A DNA stretch of 56,730 nucleotides from Thiotrichaceae bacterium (GCA_027083815.1 JALWMR010000086.1:1-56730); one strand, 5' to 3'; shown: positions 45,360 to 55,169, counted from the stretch's first letter. Notes: a model not told the origin generated them from the sequence alone. Made by a program: numbers and translations.

Positions 45360-45422
45360 TTTGTTTCCTTAATTATTGATGCTACTGTCTGTGTCTAATC
45401 GAGTGTGACTATATCAGAGTCT

Positions 45423-46709
45423 TTAAGACTCCTCTATCAACCCGCCAATTAATTCTACACTTTCAGGTTGTGAGATAGTTTGTTGTTCTGAGAGCTTTAA
45501 ATGTTTGCGTAAGGGTTTTATATTAATGGTGTTTTCAGTCACTTCATTTTCACCCAATATCAGAGCGTAGTCAGCACCTGAGTTGTCAGCGCGCTTTAAT
45601 TGCGATTTGAAACTGCCACTACCGGCATTGACTTGTAAGCGCAAGTTTGAAAAATTATCCCGTAGTTTTTCAGCCAGTGAAAGACCCGCCAGTTCAGCTT
45701 TTTTGCCCGCCATTACCAGATAGGCATGTGGTTTGCTTCGTGACTGATCCAGTTTTTGTTCTTCAACTAGCAGTTGCAGGCGATCAAGCCCAATACCAAA
45801 CCCACAGGCCGGTGTCTCACGACCGCCAAGCTGCTTAACCAGCCCATCATAACGTCCCCCTGCACAAATTGTGCCTTGTGCACCCAGATCATCTGTTATC
45901 CACTCGAATACGGTGCGGTTGTAATAATCAATGCCGCGAACAAGGCGCGAGTTGACCTGGTAATCAATACCTATTTTATCTAATCGTTCTTTTAAACCTT
46001 CAAAATGCTCTTTTGATTCATCATCAAGGTAGTCAAGTAAATCGGGGGCATTGGCAACCAGCTCTTTCATTGTCGGGTTTTTAGTGTCCAGAATACGCAA
46101 AGGGTTTTTATGCAAGCGCCTTTGTGAATCAGCATCAAGTTGATCCTGATGCTGGCTAAAATAGTCAACAAGTACGCTACGATAGGCTTCACGTGCTTCA
46201 TTGCTACCCAGTGAATTAATTTCCAGGCGAACATTTTTAAAACCAAGCTTTGACCATAAACGAGCGGCTATTGCGATTACTTCGGCATCAATATCAGGTG
46301 TGGCAATACCATATGTTTCTATGCCGGCTTGATAAAAGCCGCGATAACGTCCCTTTTGGGGGCGTTCATGGCGGAACATGGGGCCGGTATACCAGATTCG
46401 TTGTTGCTGATTATGAAGTAGACCATGCTGTATGGCTGCGCGCGCGCAGCCTGCCGTGCCTTCCGGGCGCAGGGTTAAACTGTCACCATTGCGATCCTCA
46501 AAGGTGTACATTTCTTTTTCAACAATATCAGTGGCATCACCAATGGAGCGTTTAAAAAGCTCAGTGGGTTCGATAATGGGCGTGCGCAGTTCTTTATAGC
46601 CGTAACTATTAAAGAGTTCTCTGGCACAATTTTCTATCATTTGCCAGGAGGATGATTGCTCTGGAAGAATATCGCGCATACCGCGAACTGATTGGAGATT
46701 TTTTGCCAT
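45423..46709 (-). CDS. hisS: Histidyl-tRNA synthetase
   Basis: A 428-residue class II synthetase. Signatures: [10 protein letters not shown] at the N-terminus, motif 2 [16 protein letters not shown], the histidine-specific [14 protein letters not shown] and [14 protein letters not shown]. The C-terminal anticodon-binding domain is complete (about 330-428). It is preceded directly by rodZ rather than by ispG, which is found between them in many relatives. Confidence 0.98.
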   Translation of the reverse strand: MAKNLQSVRGMRDILPEQSSSWQMIENCARELFNSYGYKELRTPIIEPTELFKRSIGDATDIVEKEMYTFEDRNGDSLTLRPEGTAGCARAAIQHGLLHNQQQRIWYTGPMFRHERPQKGRYRGFYQAGIETYGIATPDIDAEVIAIAARLWSKLGFKNVRLEINSLGSNEAREAYRSVLVDYFSQHQDQLDADSQRRLHKNPLRILDTKNPTMKELVANAPDLLDYLDDESKEHFEGLKERLDKIGIDYQVNSRLVRGIDYYNRTVFEWITDDLGAQGTICAGGRYDGLVKQLGGRETPACGFGIGLDRLQLLVEEQKLDQSRSKPHAYLVMAGKKAELAGLSLAEKLRDNFSNLRLQVNAGSGSFKSQLKRADNSGADYALILGENEVTENTINIKPLRKHLKLSEQQTISQPESVELIGGLIEES

Positions 46710-46726
46710 GTGATTAACTACTTTTT

Positions 46727-47740
46727 TTATTCCAGTGTAAAATTAGCAACACTGCCTTTGATGTAGGGTGTTAGATCAACCGCTTTTCCATCGACAAACA
46801 GGGAAAGCCCCTGAGCATTACCCACACGAAAGGTTAGAGGTTTCTTTAACGTTAAGGTTTTTTCTTTACCGGCCGTATTTTGTCCTTCAAAAACAGTTTT
46901 ATTGTTTTTGTCTCTTATTCGCATCCATACTTCTTTGTTGAATACCAATTTTATATTGATTGTGTTGCCAGTTGGCTTGGGGGTTTCTGTCTTAGCTTCG
47001 GCTTCTGAGGGTGCTTTTTGTTCTTGTTTTGCTGTTTTATCCTCAGACTTTACAGTGTCTTCGCCGGCATAAGGTTTATCTGATTTTGTATTGGTTTGGT
47101 CATTAGTTGTTTCTTGCTGCTGTGGTGTTGGTTTTGCAGAGTTTGTAGAATCGGGTTTATTGCTATTCTTATTTGCATCATTCGCAGTATTACCAATAGG
47201 TAAAGGTGTCGGAACAGGCATGGTACCGGTTAATACGGGGTTGTTGGAGCCATTATTCAGTAATTGAGGAGATGACTGTGATGAGAAACCTTGCCAGGTT
47301 GATTTAAGCCATTTGTTGACACTGGGTATCATAAAAATACCTGAAATAATGGCCAATAGTAGTCCAAGAAAGAAAATTTGAATTACTACAGGAGAAAAAC
47401 GTTTTGCTGAATGAGTGTTTATATTGGGCGCGACTCTAAAATGATTTTGCAGTTCTTTTGGGTCCGCCCCACGCAGTGATTCATAGATGTTTATGAGTTC
47501 GCTGGGGTCTTCATCGGCTATTTTGGCATAGTTTCGTAAATAGCCGCGCACATAAGGAGGAACAGCTAGTGCAGAAAAATTTTCATTTTCAAGATGTTCC
47601 AGTGTTTCTTCGGATAGACATAATGCATCAGCCATTTGTGTGAGTGAATAGCCCGCTTTCTCCCGGTATTCTTGTAGTAAAGTACCAAGCTCCCCTTCTT
47701 GTGCCAAGGGTATTGAAGCGTTTTTTTTATCTTTAGCCAT
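46727..47740 (-). CDS. rodZ: Cytoskeleton protein RodZ
   Basis: A 337-residue protein. It has an N-terminal helix-turn-helix domain (about 14-85: [32 protein letters not shown]), one membrane helix (about 118-140), a long Asn/Thr/Lys/Pro-rich periplasmic linker, and a C-terminal beta domain (about 262-337). RodZ links MreB to the envelope for rod shape. Its position between pilW and hisS is typical. Confidence 0.95.
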   Translation of the reverse strand: MAKDKKNASIPLAQEGELGTLLQEYREKAGYSLTQMADALCLSEETLEHLENENFSALAVPPYVRGYLRNYAKIADEDPSELINIYESLRGADPKELQNHFRVAPNINTHSAKRFSPVVIQIFFLGLLLAIISGIFMIPSVNKWLKSTWQGFSSQSSPQLLNNGSNNPVLTGTMPVPTPLPIGNTANDANKNSNKPDSTNSAKPTPQQQETTNDQTNTKSDKPYAGEDTVKSEDKTAKQEQKAPSEAEAKTETPKPTGNTINIKLVFNKEVWMRIRDKNNKTVFEGQNTAGKEKTLTLKKPLTFRVGNAQGLSLFVDGKAVDLTPYIKGSVANFTLE

Positions 47741-47774
47741 TATAATTAATTACCAATTAGTTACCAACAGATAC

Positions 47775-48509
47775 CTAGTTTATACGTTCAGCTTCAGGGC
47801 TGGCAGGGAATAGTCTTAACAAGGCAGCTTTGCAGGTTGCAGCCTTGCCGTTATTTTTCATCTTTTGATTTACCTTTACGCATAACTCTAAGGCTTCGGG
47901 GGTTGATCTGCCAACACTCTCGTAACGCAGCATAAAGCCTTGCGCACGAGCATATTGCTTTCGATCAAAATAGAGCTTTGACATTTCAAGCAAAGCCGAC
48001 GGGAACGATGAATGTTTTTTTAACGCTTGCCGGAAGTATTGTTCTGCCCTGGCATCATTGCCTGTTTTTCTCAAACAGATTCCTGCATTGGTGTAGGCAA
48101 ATTCGGGCGTTCTATAAAGTGGATCTTTCACGGCTGTCAGAAATTGTTGCACTGCTTTTTGAGGTTGACCATTTTTGCACAGATAAGAGCCATAGTTATT
48201 GCGTATTTCCGGGTTTTTGGGGGCAAGCGAGATAGCTTTCTGGAAATATTGATTAGCCTTGGCCTTATCGCCCAGGCGTTCTTGCAATATAGCAAAATAG
48301 TGGTTTGCTTTGATCGAGTTAGGGTTTTGTTCAATAGCCTTTGATAATTTTTCATTTGCTCTGTTAAGGTGTCCTTTTTGTAGATATTGAACCCCTAAAT
48401 CAGAATTATAGTCAGCTGCTTCCTCTGTCTTGACTTGCGAAGAACAAGCAGAAAGTAAAAAGCTTGCAAGCAGGAAGCTTGGAAAAAAAACATAGCTAAA
48501 TTTATTCAT
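47775..48509 (-). CDS. pilW: Type IV pilus biogenesis/stability lipoprotein PilW (PilF)
   Basis: A 244-residue lipoprotein (signal ending LLSAC, Cys22) with about six TPR units (LGVQYLQKGHLNRANEKLSKA, KANHYFAILQERLGDKAKAN and following). The family pilots secretin assembly for type IV pili. The neighbourhood rlmN-pilW-rodZ is conserved. It is 98 bp after rlmN. Confidence 0.94.
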   Translation of the reverse strand: MNKFSYVFFPSFLLASFLLSACSSQVKTEEAADYNSDLGVQYLQKGHLNRANEKLSKAIEQNPNSIKANHYFAILQERLGDKAKANQYFQKAISLAPKNPEIRNNYGSYLCKNGQPQKAVQQFLTAVKDPLYRTPEFAYTNAGICLRKTGNDARAEQYFRQALKKHSSFPSALLEMSKLYFDRKQYARAQGFMLRYESVGRSTPEALELCVKVNQKMKNNGKAATCKAALLRLFPASPEAERIN

Positions 48510-48607
48510 TGAATATCCCCTTATTCATTATTTTAATTGATGCCGGTACCATGTTCAATAAAACAAGCGTTCAATAGAACAAGATTATTGATTCGATAGA
48601 ATAGTGC

Positions 48608-49708
48608 TTAACTGGATTCTATGCGCGCAAAATGAACATCTCTGCGGCTTTTGTCGCTTACTTGCCCTGCTAATTGGCCACAGGCAGCATCAATATCATC
48701 CCCCCTTGTTTTTCTGGTCATCACAATTAGCCCGGCATCGACCAAAATATCCCTGAACCTGTTAATCCGATTATTTGATGAACGTTTATAGCGTGTTTCA
48801 GGAAACGGGTTAAATGGTATCAAATTCACCTTGCAAGGTACATCTCTTAATACATTTATCAACTCTTTGGCATGTTGATCCAGGTCATTAACGCCCTCAA
48901 GCATTACATATTCAATGGTGATTTTTTCTCTCGCTGCTTTGCCGTCCATATAACGCAAACAGGAAGCCATCAGCTCTTTAATTGGGTATTTACGATTTAT
49001 AGGCACCAGCTGATCGCGTAATTCATCATTGGGTGCATGCAAGGAAACCGCCAGACTCACCTCAATGCGTTCGCGTAAACGATCAAGCGCTGGCACCACA
49101 CCAGAAGTGCTTAAGGTTACTCGACGCTTGCTCAGGCCATAGGCATTGTCATCCAGCATCAAGTCCATGGCATCAACGACGTTCTCAAAATTGAGTAGTG
49201 GTTCGCCCATTCCCATCATAACCACATTGCTGATTACCCGATTTTCCTGATGATCGGGTTGTAGCAGGTTTTTCGCCAGCCACAGTTGACCAATAACCTC
49301 GCTGACACTGAGGTTGCGATTAAAGCCCTGGCGTGCGGTTGAACAGAAGGTGCAATCAAGGGCGCAACCGACCTGTGATGATATGCACAGGGTGCCGCGA
49401 TCATCTTCAGGTATAAAAACGGTCTCAATACAGTTACCGTCAGCTAGGCGCAATAACCACTTGCGAGTACCATCATCCGATTGGTTGTCAATGGCAACTT
49501 CAAGTGGTTTTATTTCGGCAATTTCTTCAAGTTCTGCACGTAAGGCCTTGCTAACATTTGTCATTTCTGAAAAATTATCAACGCCGTGCTGGTGTATCCA
49601 TTTAATAATTTGAGTGGCACGAAAAGGTTTCTCCCCCCGTTCGAGGAAGAAAGCCTTGAGTTTTTCTGAAGTAAAATCCAGAAGGTTGATTTTTTCAGGT
49701 GTTGCCAT
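48608..49708 (-). CDS. rlmN: Dual-specificity 23S rRNA/tRNA adenine-C2 methyltransferase RlmN
   Basis: A 366-residue radical-SAM enzyme methylating A2503 of 23S rRNA and A37 of some tRNAs. The 4Fe-4S motif C-x3-C-x2-C is in [27 protein letters not shown] and [12 protein letters not shown] are conserved, as is the catalytic Cys near the C-terminus ([13 protein letters not shown]). It starts 3 bp after ndk ends. Confidence 0.98.
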   Translation of the reverse strand: MATPEKINLLDFTSEKLKAFFLERGEKPFRATQIIKWIHQHGVDNFSEMTNVSKALRAELEEIAEIKPLEVAIDNQSDDGTRKWLLRLADGNCIETVFIPEDDRGTLCISSQVGCALDCTFCSTARQGFNRNLSVSEVIGQLWLAKNLLQPDHQENRVISNVVMMGMGEPLLNFENVVDAMDLMLDDNAYGLSKRRVTLSTSGVVPALDRLRERIEVSLAVSLHAPNDELRDQLVPINRKYPIKELMASCLRYMDGKAAREKITIEYVMLEGVNDLDQHAKELINVLRDVPCKVNLIPFNPFPETRYKRSSNNRINRFRDILVDAGLIVMTRKTRGDDIDAACGQLAGQVSDKSRRDVHFARIESS

Positions 49709-49711
49709 TAA

Positions 49712-50143
49712 TTACCTTGTGCGCGGACAAATCTCATCTTCGTTAAAGAAGTAGTCAATCTCTATCTTAGCATTTTCTACGCTATCTGACCCGTGAACTG
49801 CATTTTCATCAATACTTTGAGCAAAATCAGCACGGATAGTTCCTGGTGCCGCTTCAGCCGGGTTGGTTGCGCCCATTAGCTCGCGGTTACGATTAACCGC
49901 ATTTTCACCTTCCAGGACCTGAATCATAACGGGGCCAGAGGTCATAAACTCAACGAGTTCGCTAAAGAAAGGACGCTCTTTGTGAACCGCATAAAAACCT
50001 TCTGCTTCTGATTTAGAAAGATGTTTCATTTTTGCAGCGATGATTTGTAATCCGCCTTTTTCAAAGCGTGAATAAATCTCACCGATCACGTTCTTTGCAA
50101 CGGCATCTGGTTTGATAATAGAAATAGTGCGTTCAATAGCCAT
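49712..50143 (-). CDS. ndk: Nucleoside diphosphate kinase
   Basis: A 143-residue enzyme exchanging phosphate among nucleoside di- and triphosphates. The start at 50143 has AGGAG 5 nt upstream; the longer frame to 50200 is not needed. The catalytic His is in [12 protein letters not shown], and [13 protein letters not shown] is the N-terminal signature. First gene of the ndk-to-bamB cluster. Confidence 0.98.
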   Translation of the reverse strand: MAIERTISIIKPDAVAKNVIGEIYSRFEKGGLQIIAAKMKHLSKSEAEGFYAVHKERPFFSELVEFMTSGPVMIQVLEGENAVNRNRELMGATNPAEAAPGTIRADFAQSIDENAVHGSDSVENAKIEIDYFFNEDEICPRTR

Positions 50144-50279
50144 GTTAACTCCTGAATAAGTAATACAGAGTATACCTTGCCTGATAACAGAGGCATACAT
50201 AAAAGGGCGCGTTATTGTACTGGTTACTATCCCTATTGCAATGCTAAAATGAGCCTTAATTATTTAATGAGAGCTTGTT

Positions 50280-50606
50280 ATGTCGGATCAGGAAAATCAG
50301 GATCAAAGTAATAAAAAATTCTATAAAATGGCTGATTCTTTTATTGATCTGGCCAATCAGCATTGCGATAGCACCGATAATGCCGAGGTTGGCTCAGCCC
50401 TGCTTTATGCCTCATCCCGTTTTAGTGCATTTGTGGTTGCCTCTTTTGCACAGAACAAGGATCACTATGAAGGTGAGATTGATAACGCCATCGAGTATTT
50501 TGGTAATGAATTCAAGCGCATGTTGGGTGAGAATCTGGAACAATATAAAACAGTCTTTGATAAAGCGCCGCGTTATGAGCATCTTGTAAAAAAAGATTCA
50601 AAGTAG
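50280..50606 (+). CDS. DUF3144 family protein
   Basis: A 108-residue acidic, helical protein. NKKFYKMADSFIDLANQHC and VGSALLYASSRFSAFVVAS are characteristic of DUF3144. No signal or membrane segment is present. Function unknown. Divergent from ndk and convergent with the thiamine kinase-like gene. Confidence 0.9.
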   Translation: MSDQENQDQSNKKFYKMADSFIDLANQHCDSTDNAEVGSALLYASSRFSAFVVASFAQNKDHYEGEIDNAIEYFGNEFKRMLGENLEQYKTVFDKAPRYEHLVKKDSK

Positions 50607-50636
50607 GCGTTGTAATGTCTTAACAGGACGTTTAGA

Positions 50637-50673
50637 GGAGAAAAGCTTAAAAAAGGTGGGGGGTGTACTTTTT
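50637..50673 (+). repeat. Short copy 14 of the GGGGGGTGTAC repeat family
   Basis: GGAGAAAAGCTTAAAAAAGG, then T with six G, then TGTACTTTTTAA. It lies between the convergent DUF3144 and thiamine-kinase-like genes, ending 5 bp before the latter's stop. Confidence 0.87.
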
Positions 50674-50678
50674 AACTA

Positions 50679-51494
50679 TTATTGATGTGCTAGTTTCCAT
50701 AATATATTGATATTATTAGTAATTATTCGATATATATAGAGTATTTTTGCTTCATTTTCTCCGTAGTCTGGTTTTGTTTGTCTCAAAAGGTCTATAGATT
50801 GCTGTTTATTGAGCTTAAGCGAGTTACTTAGCATGGCAATGTCCCAAAAGGGTGATGCCATGGCTGAATATTCCCAATCAATAAGCCATATTCTAGCGCT
50901 CTTTTGATCTATCAGAATATTTTCTTTTATCAAATCAATATGTGCAGGAACAAATTCCTTAATATCAGGGTGAGGGTTTTCTTCTAAGCCTTTGATTAAG
51001 TTTATTGTTTCTTTGAATCTATTGGTGTTTTCTTTTTGCTGTTTTGGGCTGCATTGCTGGTAATAGGCTTCAAGTTGTCTGGCCATTTTCTGGTTATCAA
51101 GCAAGCCCTTAAAGTTGTATTGGCTGCTTTGTAGTTTATTCAGCAGCGATGCTAATCGCATGCTTGAAAAGGTGTCTGGTCTTAGCTCCTGGGTAAAAGA
51201 CAAATAAGGTCGCAGGTTAATGCCTGTTTCATCGTGCCAGAGTATTTTGGGCGTTAAGCCAAGTTGGTAGGCTATTTCGGTATTGTGAAATTCATTGTCG
51301 CGCTTAATATGTTTTTGGGTGCTCTGTTTGGGGATTCTAAGCACATACTGATCTATTTCGGTGCTGAGTAAATAATTGTGATTACTTTGACCTGATAATG
51401 CTTGAAGCTTGATATTTTCTGGCGGCGTATTGGCAAGCAGTGGAATTTTTCTGAATAATGGCTTTATCACCTTTTTATCTATTGGATCAATCAT
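50679..51494 (-). CDS. thiK: ThiK-like thiamine kinase/aminoglycoside-phosphotransferase fold kinase
   Basis: A 271-residue kinase of the choline-kinase/APH fold. The ATP-binding lobe includes SGQSNHNYLL and VLRIPKQ. The Brenner motif HIDLIKENIL supplies the catalytic Asp and Asn, and WLIDWEYSAMASPFWDIA carries the metal-binding Asp. Last gene of the thiBPQ operon, overlapping thiQ by 4 bp. That context favours thiamine phosphorylation (salvage) over choline or drug phosphorylation. Confidence 0.75.
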   Translation of the reverse strand: MIDPIDKKVIKPLFRKIPLLANTPPENIKLQALSGQSNHNYLLSTEIDQYVLRIPKQSTQKHIKRDNEFHNTEIAYQLGLTPKILWHDETGINLRPYLSFTQELRPDTFSSMRLASLLNKLQSSQYNFKGLLDNQKMARQLEAYYQQCSPKQQKENTNRFKETINLIKGLEENPHPDIKEFVPAHIDLIKENILIDQKSARIWLIDWEYSAMASPFWDIAMLSNSLKLNKQQSIDLLRQTKPDYGENEAKILYIYRIITNNINILWKLAHQ

Positions 51495-52246
51495 GCGCCA
51501 AGATATTTTTTAATTTGCAGCTGTTTTGGCCGTTTTAGTAGCTCATTGCAGTTGCCTGTTTCTAGCACCTCTCCTTTGTAGATAAAGGCACAGCGATCAG
51601 ATGCCTTGAGTGCATCGCTGGGTTGATGGCTAACAAACAAAGCTGCCATATTTTTTTCGGCAACCATTTTTTTTATCAGTAAAATAATATCTTCACGCAT
51701 TGCCGGACCTAATGCGGCAAGGGGTTCATCGAGTAGCAGAATTCTTTGTTCGCGCACCAGGGCACGTGCAAGAGCCACCCGTTGTTGTTGGCCGCCCGAT
51801 AATTGGCCGGGAAGCCGGCTACTTAGCTCGCTTAAACCAACGCTATTGAGCGCTTCTTTAATGCGCTTTTTTTCTTCCTGGCTCAGTTTTAGTGAAGGCT
51901 TGATACCGATGGCTATATTGGTAAAAACATCCAGGTGTGGAAATAAATTATGCGCCTGAAAGACGGTGGTAACAGGACGCTTTGATACCGGAAGTTGTGA
52001 AATATCACTGCCATCCAGCAGTATTTGACCCGATTCGGCGGAGATAAAGCCGGCAATAAGGTTAAGCAGGGTGGTTTTGCCGGAACCGCTAGCACCGATA
52101 ATACTCAATATCTCGCCTTGATGAACCTTTAGATTAAAATGCATGGAAGATGTACTTGCCAATTTTGTTTTATCAGCGCCGAGCTTTTCGTCAGTATTTT
52201 TAATTGGGTGTTTGTAGCTAAAACGTAAATTCTTAACCTCCAGCAT
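51491..52246 (-). CDS. thiQ: Thiamine ABC transporter ATP-binding protein ThiQ
   Basis: A 251-residue ATPase. It has Walker A GASGSGKTT, the signature LSGGQQQR, Walker B ILLLDEPLAAL and the switch His (FVSHQPSD). The start at 52246 (MLEVKNLRF), inside the end of thiP, is chosen over longer frames because the domain begins there. Between the first strand and FNLKV it has an insertion of about 20 residues (YKHPIKNTDEKLGADKTKLA) compared with E. coli ThiQ. It powers uptake through ThiP. Confidence 0.93.
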   Translation of the reverse strand: MLEVKNLRFSYKHPIKNTDEKLGADKTKLASTSSMHFNLKVHQGEILSIIGASGSGKTTLLNLIAGFISAESGQILLDGSDISQLPVSKRPVTTVFQAHNLFPHLDVFTNIAIGIKPSLKLSQEEKKRIKEALNSVGLSELSSRLPGQLSGGQQQRVALARALVREQRILLLDEPLAALGPAMREDIILLIKKMVAEKNMAALFVSHQPSDALKASDRCAFIYKGEVLETGNCNELLKRPKQLQIKKYLGA

Positions 52247-53807
52247 TGCTTTTACCCCCGATAAAGCGTTCCAGTAGCCAGAAAGCAAGCAGGCAACTGA
52301 GCAGTAAAATAAGCGCTGTAATCGCTGCTTGTGGCATTTGATAGGCCGATAAACGATGATACAACAACAGAGATAAGGTGCTTGTTTGTGGTGTGCCAAA
52401 TAGTGCAATGACACCCAAATCGCCCATTGCCATAGCCGTCACCAGCGCAGCGGATAAGCCCAGTGGTTTGCGAAGCAGGGGTAAGTCTATTTTGATAAAT
52501 CGTTGCCAGCCGTGAATATTTAGGTTGGCACAAAGGCGTTGATACTTTTGGGTATGCTGACGCAGTGCCGGCCCGAGGGTGCGAATGACAAAAGGTAAGC
52601 CCATTAAGCCATTGATTAATATAACGATGGCTATCGCCCAGTCAAACACATTGATGTGTTTTGATAACAGTATAAACAGGCCGGTACCTATCACCAGCGG
52701 TGGTACGACATAGATGACCGAACCGGAAAGCTCCAGAAGTTGTGCCATTCTGGTTTTTTTTTGATAGGCCAGTTCGGCGCTGGCGGATAAAAGAAACCAC
52801 CCCAGGGAAATTGAGATAAAGGCTGCGCTCAAGCCAATAAGAATGCTAAAACCCATCGCGCGCCATAGGTTCGCATCGCCTAGTACTTCTCCTAGAGGCC
52901 CCTTCAGAGCATCAATCAGCATGGCAAGTAATGGTGTGGCGATAAACACCACACCTAAAAAAATAAATAAGGCATGACTCCAGTGAGCTGATAAGTGGCG
53001 GGTATCGGCATGAATATTCAAATCAGGATCAATATCTGGCAAGTGGCTAAAACGTGCTGCGATTAGTGCCAGTAACACTGAAAGGGCTAGCTGTATTAGT
53101 GCTAGAATGACCGCTTGAGTGGGGTCGAAATCAAACCGTAGCGATTGGTAAATGGCGACTTCCAGTGTGGTGCTGCGTGGTCCGCCACCTAAGGTTAGCA
53201 CCACCGCAAAGCTGGTTAAGCAAAGCATGAAAATCAATAAACTTATTCCCGGTAAACTCTCTCGAATAGCGGGCCACTCGATGAACGTCCACTGCTCTTT
53301 TCGGCTCATGCCCAGTTGTACACTAATACGCCAGTGTTGATCAGGTATATGATTCCAAATAGGTAGTAATAGCCTTACTGACAGGGGCAAATTAAAAAAC
53401 AAATGGGCTAATAAAATACCCGTTAGGCCGTATAGTTTGCTACCCAGAGGAAGCCAGCCTTGTGCGCCATAGACTGATACGATACCCAAAACGGCTACAA
53501 TTGCGGGTACTACCAGAGGTAAGCCAAATAAGCCTAGAATCAGTGTTCGAAAAGGAAAATCGCCAAAATGAGCAAATGACCAGGCAAGCAATAAGCCCAG
53601 CGAAACACTTAAAAGTGTGGATAGTGCGGCTTGTTTCAGGCTAAATAAAATCACGCCTCGCAAATAAGCGTCTTGCCAGATGTTTAGTGGTGTCGTATCG
53701 CGATAGGCGCTACCTAAACTATTATCGGCAAGAAACAGGCTTAGCAATGGCAGGCTGACAAAAGCTAGCAGTATAAAAAGGACGAAGTATCCGAGCCTGA
53801 TTTTCAA
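52233..53807 (-). CDS. thiP: Thiamine ABC transporter permease ThiP
   Basis: A 524-residue inner-membrane permease formed by two homologous halves, about 12 membrane helices in total. Each half carries the binding-protein-dependent transport motif near its cytoplasmic loop (EWPAIRESLPGIS at about 180; IDLPLLRKPLGLS at about 445), which docks ThiQ. thiQ overlaps its 3' end by 14 bp. thiP is separated from thiB by 190 bp containing a repeat copy and a hairpin. Confidence 0.94.
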   Translation of the reverse strand: MKIRLGYFVLFILLAFVSLPLLSLFLADNSLGSAYRDTTPLNIWQDAYLRGVILFSLKQAALSTLLSVSLGLLLAWSFAHFGDFPFRTLILGLFGLPLVVPAIVAVLGIVSVYGAQGWLPLGSKLYGLTGILLAHLFFNLPLSVRLLLPIWNHIPDQHWRISVQLGMSRKEQWTFIEWPAIRESLPGISLLIFMLCLTSFAVVLTLGGGPRSTTLEVAIYQSLRFDFDPTQAVILALIQLALSVLLALIAARFSHLPDIDPDLNIHADTRHLSAHWSHALFIFLGVVFIATPLLAMLIDALKGPLGEVLGDANLWRAMGFSILIGLSAAFISISLGWFLLSASAELAYQKKTRMAQLLELSGSVIYVVPPLVIGTGLFILLSKHINVFDWAIAIVILINGLMGLPFVIRTLGPALRQHTQKYQRLCANLNIHGWQRFIKIDLPLLRKPLGLSAALVTAMAMGDLGVIALFGTPQTSTLSLLLYHRLSAYQMPQAAITALILLLSCLLAFWLLERFIGGKSNAGG

Positions 53808-53834
53808 TTGTACATCTCTTTTGGGGGTTTAGTA

Positions 53835-53868
53835 TTAAGGGCATCTCTATTAATAGAGGTGTCCTTAA
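53835..53868 (-). other. 34-nt near-perfect palindrome between thiB and thiP
   Basis: TTAAGG/CCTTAA outer arms and CATCTCTATT/AATAGAGGTG inner arms, with two non-canonical positions. It may act as a processing or attenuating hairpin within the thi operon, giving more ThiB than ThiP/ThiQ, as binding proteins usually require. Confidence 0.6.
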
Positions 53869-53902
53869 GATAACCCTATCATATAAGTAGGCAGGGTACT
53901 CC

Positions 53903-53987
53903 CAAAAAGTACACCCCCTAGCTTTTTATGGCTTTTCTAAAGCCATCCTTCGGGTAGTCGTCGCTTCACCCGGCTTGGGGTTTTCTT
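53903..53987 (-). repeat. Long copy 15 of the GGGGGGTGTAC repeat family, between thiB and thiP
   Basis: Read on the minus strand: GAAAACCCCAAGCCGGGTGA, AGCGACGACTACCCGAAGG, hairpin ATGGCTTT-AGA-AAAGCCAT, then AAAAAGCTA with five G and TGTACTTTTTG. It starts about 10 bp after the thiB stop. This stem sequence is unlike that of any other copy yet pairs perfectly. Confidence 0.85.
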
Positions 53988-53997
53988 AGAGGAGCCG

Positions 53998-55164
53998 TTA
54001 ATTAGCCATTGCCTTAAGCCATTCCCGAGTCCAGGTTTTTCGATTTTTAGCGACATCTTCTTCGGTAAATAATAAGGCAGGGGATGGATCAATCAATGTT
54101 TGATAGGCTTCAGGTAATTTTTCTTTGGGTAGATAAGCCGGATACATCCAGTTACTCTCAGGAATGATGCTCTGAAAGGCTTCACTTTGCATAAACCTTA
54201 AAAAATCTTCAGCAAGTTCTGGTTGTTTGGCATTGGCCAGCATAGCTGCGACTTCAACTTGTTGATAATGCCCCTCTTCAAATTTGGCGGCGGTATAGTT
54301 ATCTTTTTTTTCGGCAATTATATGATAAGCAGGGGAGGTGGTATAACTGAGCACCATAGGCGCCTCACCCTTCAGAAATAAGCCATAAGCTTCACTCCAG
54401 CCTTTGCTGACCGTTACGATACGAGGGAGCAGATTCTTCCAGGCATCGGTTGCTTTATCGCCATAGATTTTTTTCACCCATAGCATTAAGCCCAAACCGG
54501 GTGTGCTGGTGCGTGGATCCTGTATAAGAATCTTGGGGCCACTTTTGTTTTCGACCAATTCTTGCATGCTTTTGGGTGGGTTTTTCAGCCTGTTTTTATC
54601 ATAGACAAAGGCGAAGTAGCCAAAGTCGTAAGGCAAAAAGATTTCATCTGACCACTTATTAGGCAAAGCACTCGGTTTTTCTTCAATGCCATGAGGCGCG
54701 AATAAGCCAGTTGCTTTAGCCTCTGCTGTTAAATTGGTATCAAGCCCCAAAACTACATCGGCCTTGCTGTTTTCCCCTTCCAGCTTTAAGCGGCTTAACA
54801 AGGAGACACCGTCTTCAAGAGCCACATAATTAAGCGTGCAATGACACTCTTTTTCAAAGGCTTCTTTTACTTTTGGCCCGGGCCCCCATTTGCTGGTGAA
54901 TGAGTCATAGGTATAAACGGAGAGTACAGGTTTTTCATCTGCGTTAGCAGTAGCTGCCAAGCCAAACATAACAAAGAGTAGCATGGAGAAAAGGCCAGCC
55001 GAGCGATAGCGAGACAATGTCGGAGCAAAGCGACGACTACCCGTAGGGCGGTTGAGCCGAGCCGCAGGCGAGACAGCAGCTTTAGCTGACCCGCAGGGTG
55101 AGGCGTAGCCGAGCAAAACCGTAAAAAGGTGGGGGGGTGTACTTTTAAAGAATGAAAAAGGCAT
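53998..55164 (-). CDS. thiB: Thiamine-binding periplasmic protein ThiB with a repeat inserted in its signal peptide
   Basis: A 388-residue precursor starting at 55164, where GGAG lies 6 nt upstream. Residues 1-7 are MPFSFFK. Residues 8-56 are encoded by a repeat copy. Residues 57-75 (GLFSMLLFVMFGLAATANA) are a hydrophobic core with a cleavage site. The mature protein begins near DEKPVLSVYTYDSFTSKWGP and matches the ThiB/type-2 extracellular binding-protein fold, with YDFGYFAFVYD, QDPRTSTPGLGLM and VLSYTTSPAYH. It binds thiamine for ThiPQ. A TPP riboswitch lies upstream. Without the insert the N-terminus is an ordinary signal peptide; with it, export may be impaired or rely on an internal start. 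Confidence 0.92.
   Translation of the reverse strand: MPFSFFKSTPPHLFTVLLGYASPCGSAKAAVSPAARLNRPTGSRRFAPTLSRYRSAGLFSMLLFVMFGLAATANADEKPVLSVYTYDSFTSKWGPGPKVKEAFEKECHCTLNYVALEDGVSLLSRLKLEGENSKADVVLGLDTNLTAEAKATGLFAPHGIEEKPSALPNKWSDEIFLPYDFGYFAFVYDKNRLKNPPKSMQELVENKSGPKILIQDPRTSTPGLGLMLWVKKIYGDKATDAWKNLLPRIVTVSKGWSEAYGLFLKGEAPMVLSYTTSPAYHIIAEKKDNYTAAKFEEGHYQQVEVAAMLANAKQPELAEDFLRFMQSEAFQSIIPESNWMYPAYLPKEKLPEAYQTLIDPSPALLFTEEDVAKNRKTWTREWLKAMAN
54997..55143 (+). repeat. Long copy 16 of the GGGGGGTGTAC repeat family, in frame inside thiB
   Basis: Element orientation is antisense to thiB. The 147 bp are 49 whole codons with no stop. It includes the module (GCGAGACAATGTCGGAGC), a duplicated GCCGAGC segment, and the core AAAAAGGT with a run of seven G and TGTACTTTT. 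The encoded peptide NRPTGSRRFAPTLSRYRSA closely matches the translation of the intergenic copy at 1653-1754 in the same frame. Exact insertion borders are uncertain by a few bases at each end. Confidence 0.9.
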
Positions 55165-55169
55165 GAGTA

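Noticed and set aside
51491-52414. Longer thiQ start with 56 extra residues
   Set aside because: The extra N-terminus lies entirely in thiP sequence. The ABC domain begins at MLEVKNLRF, so the 52246 start is used.
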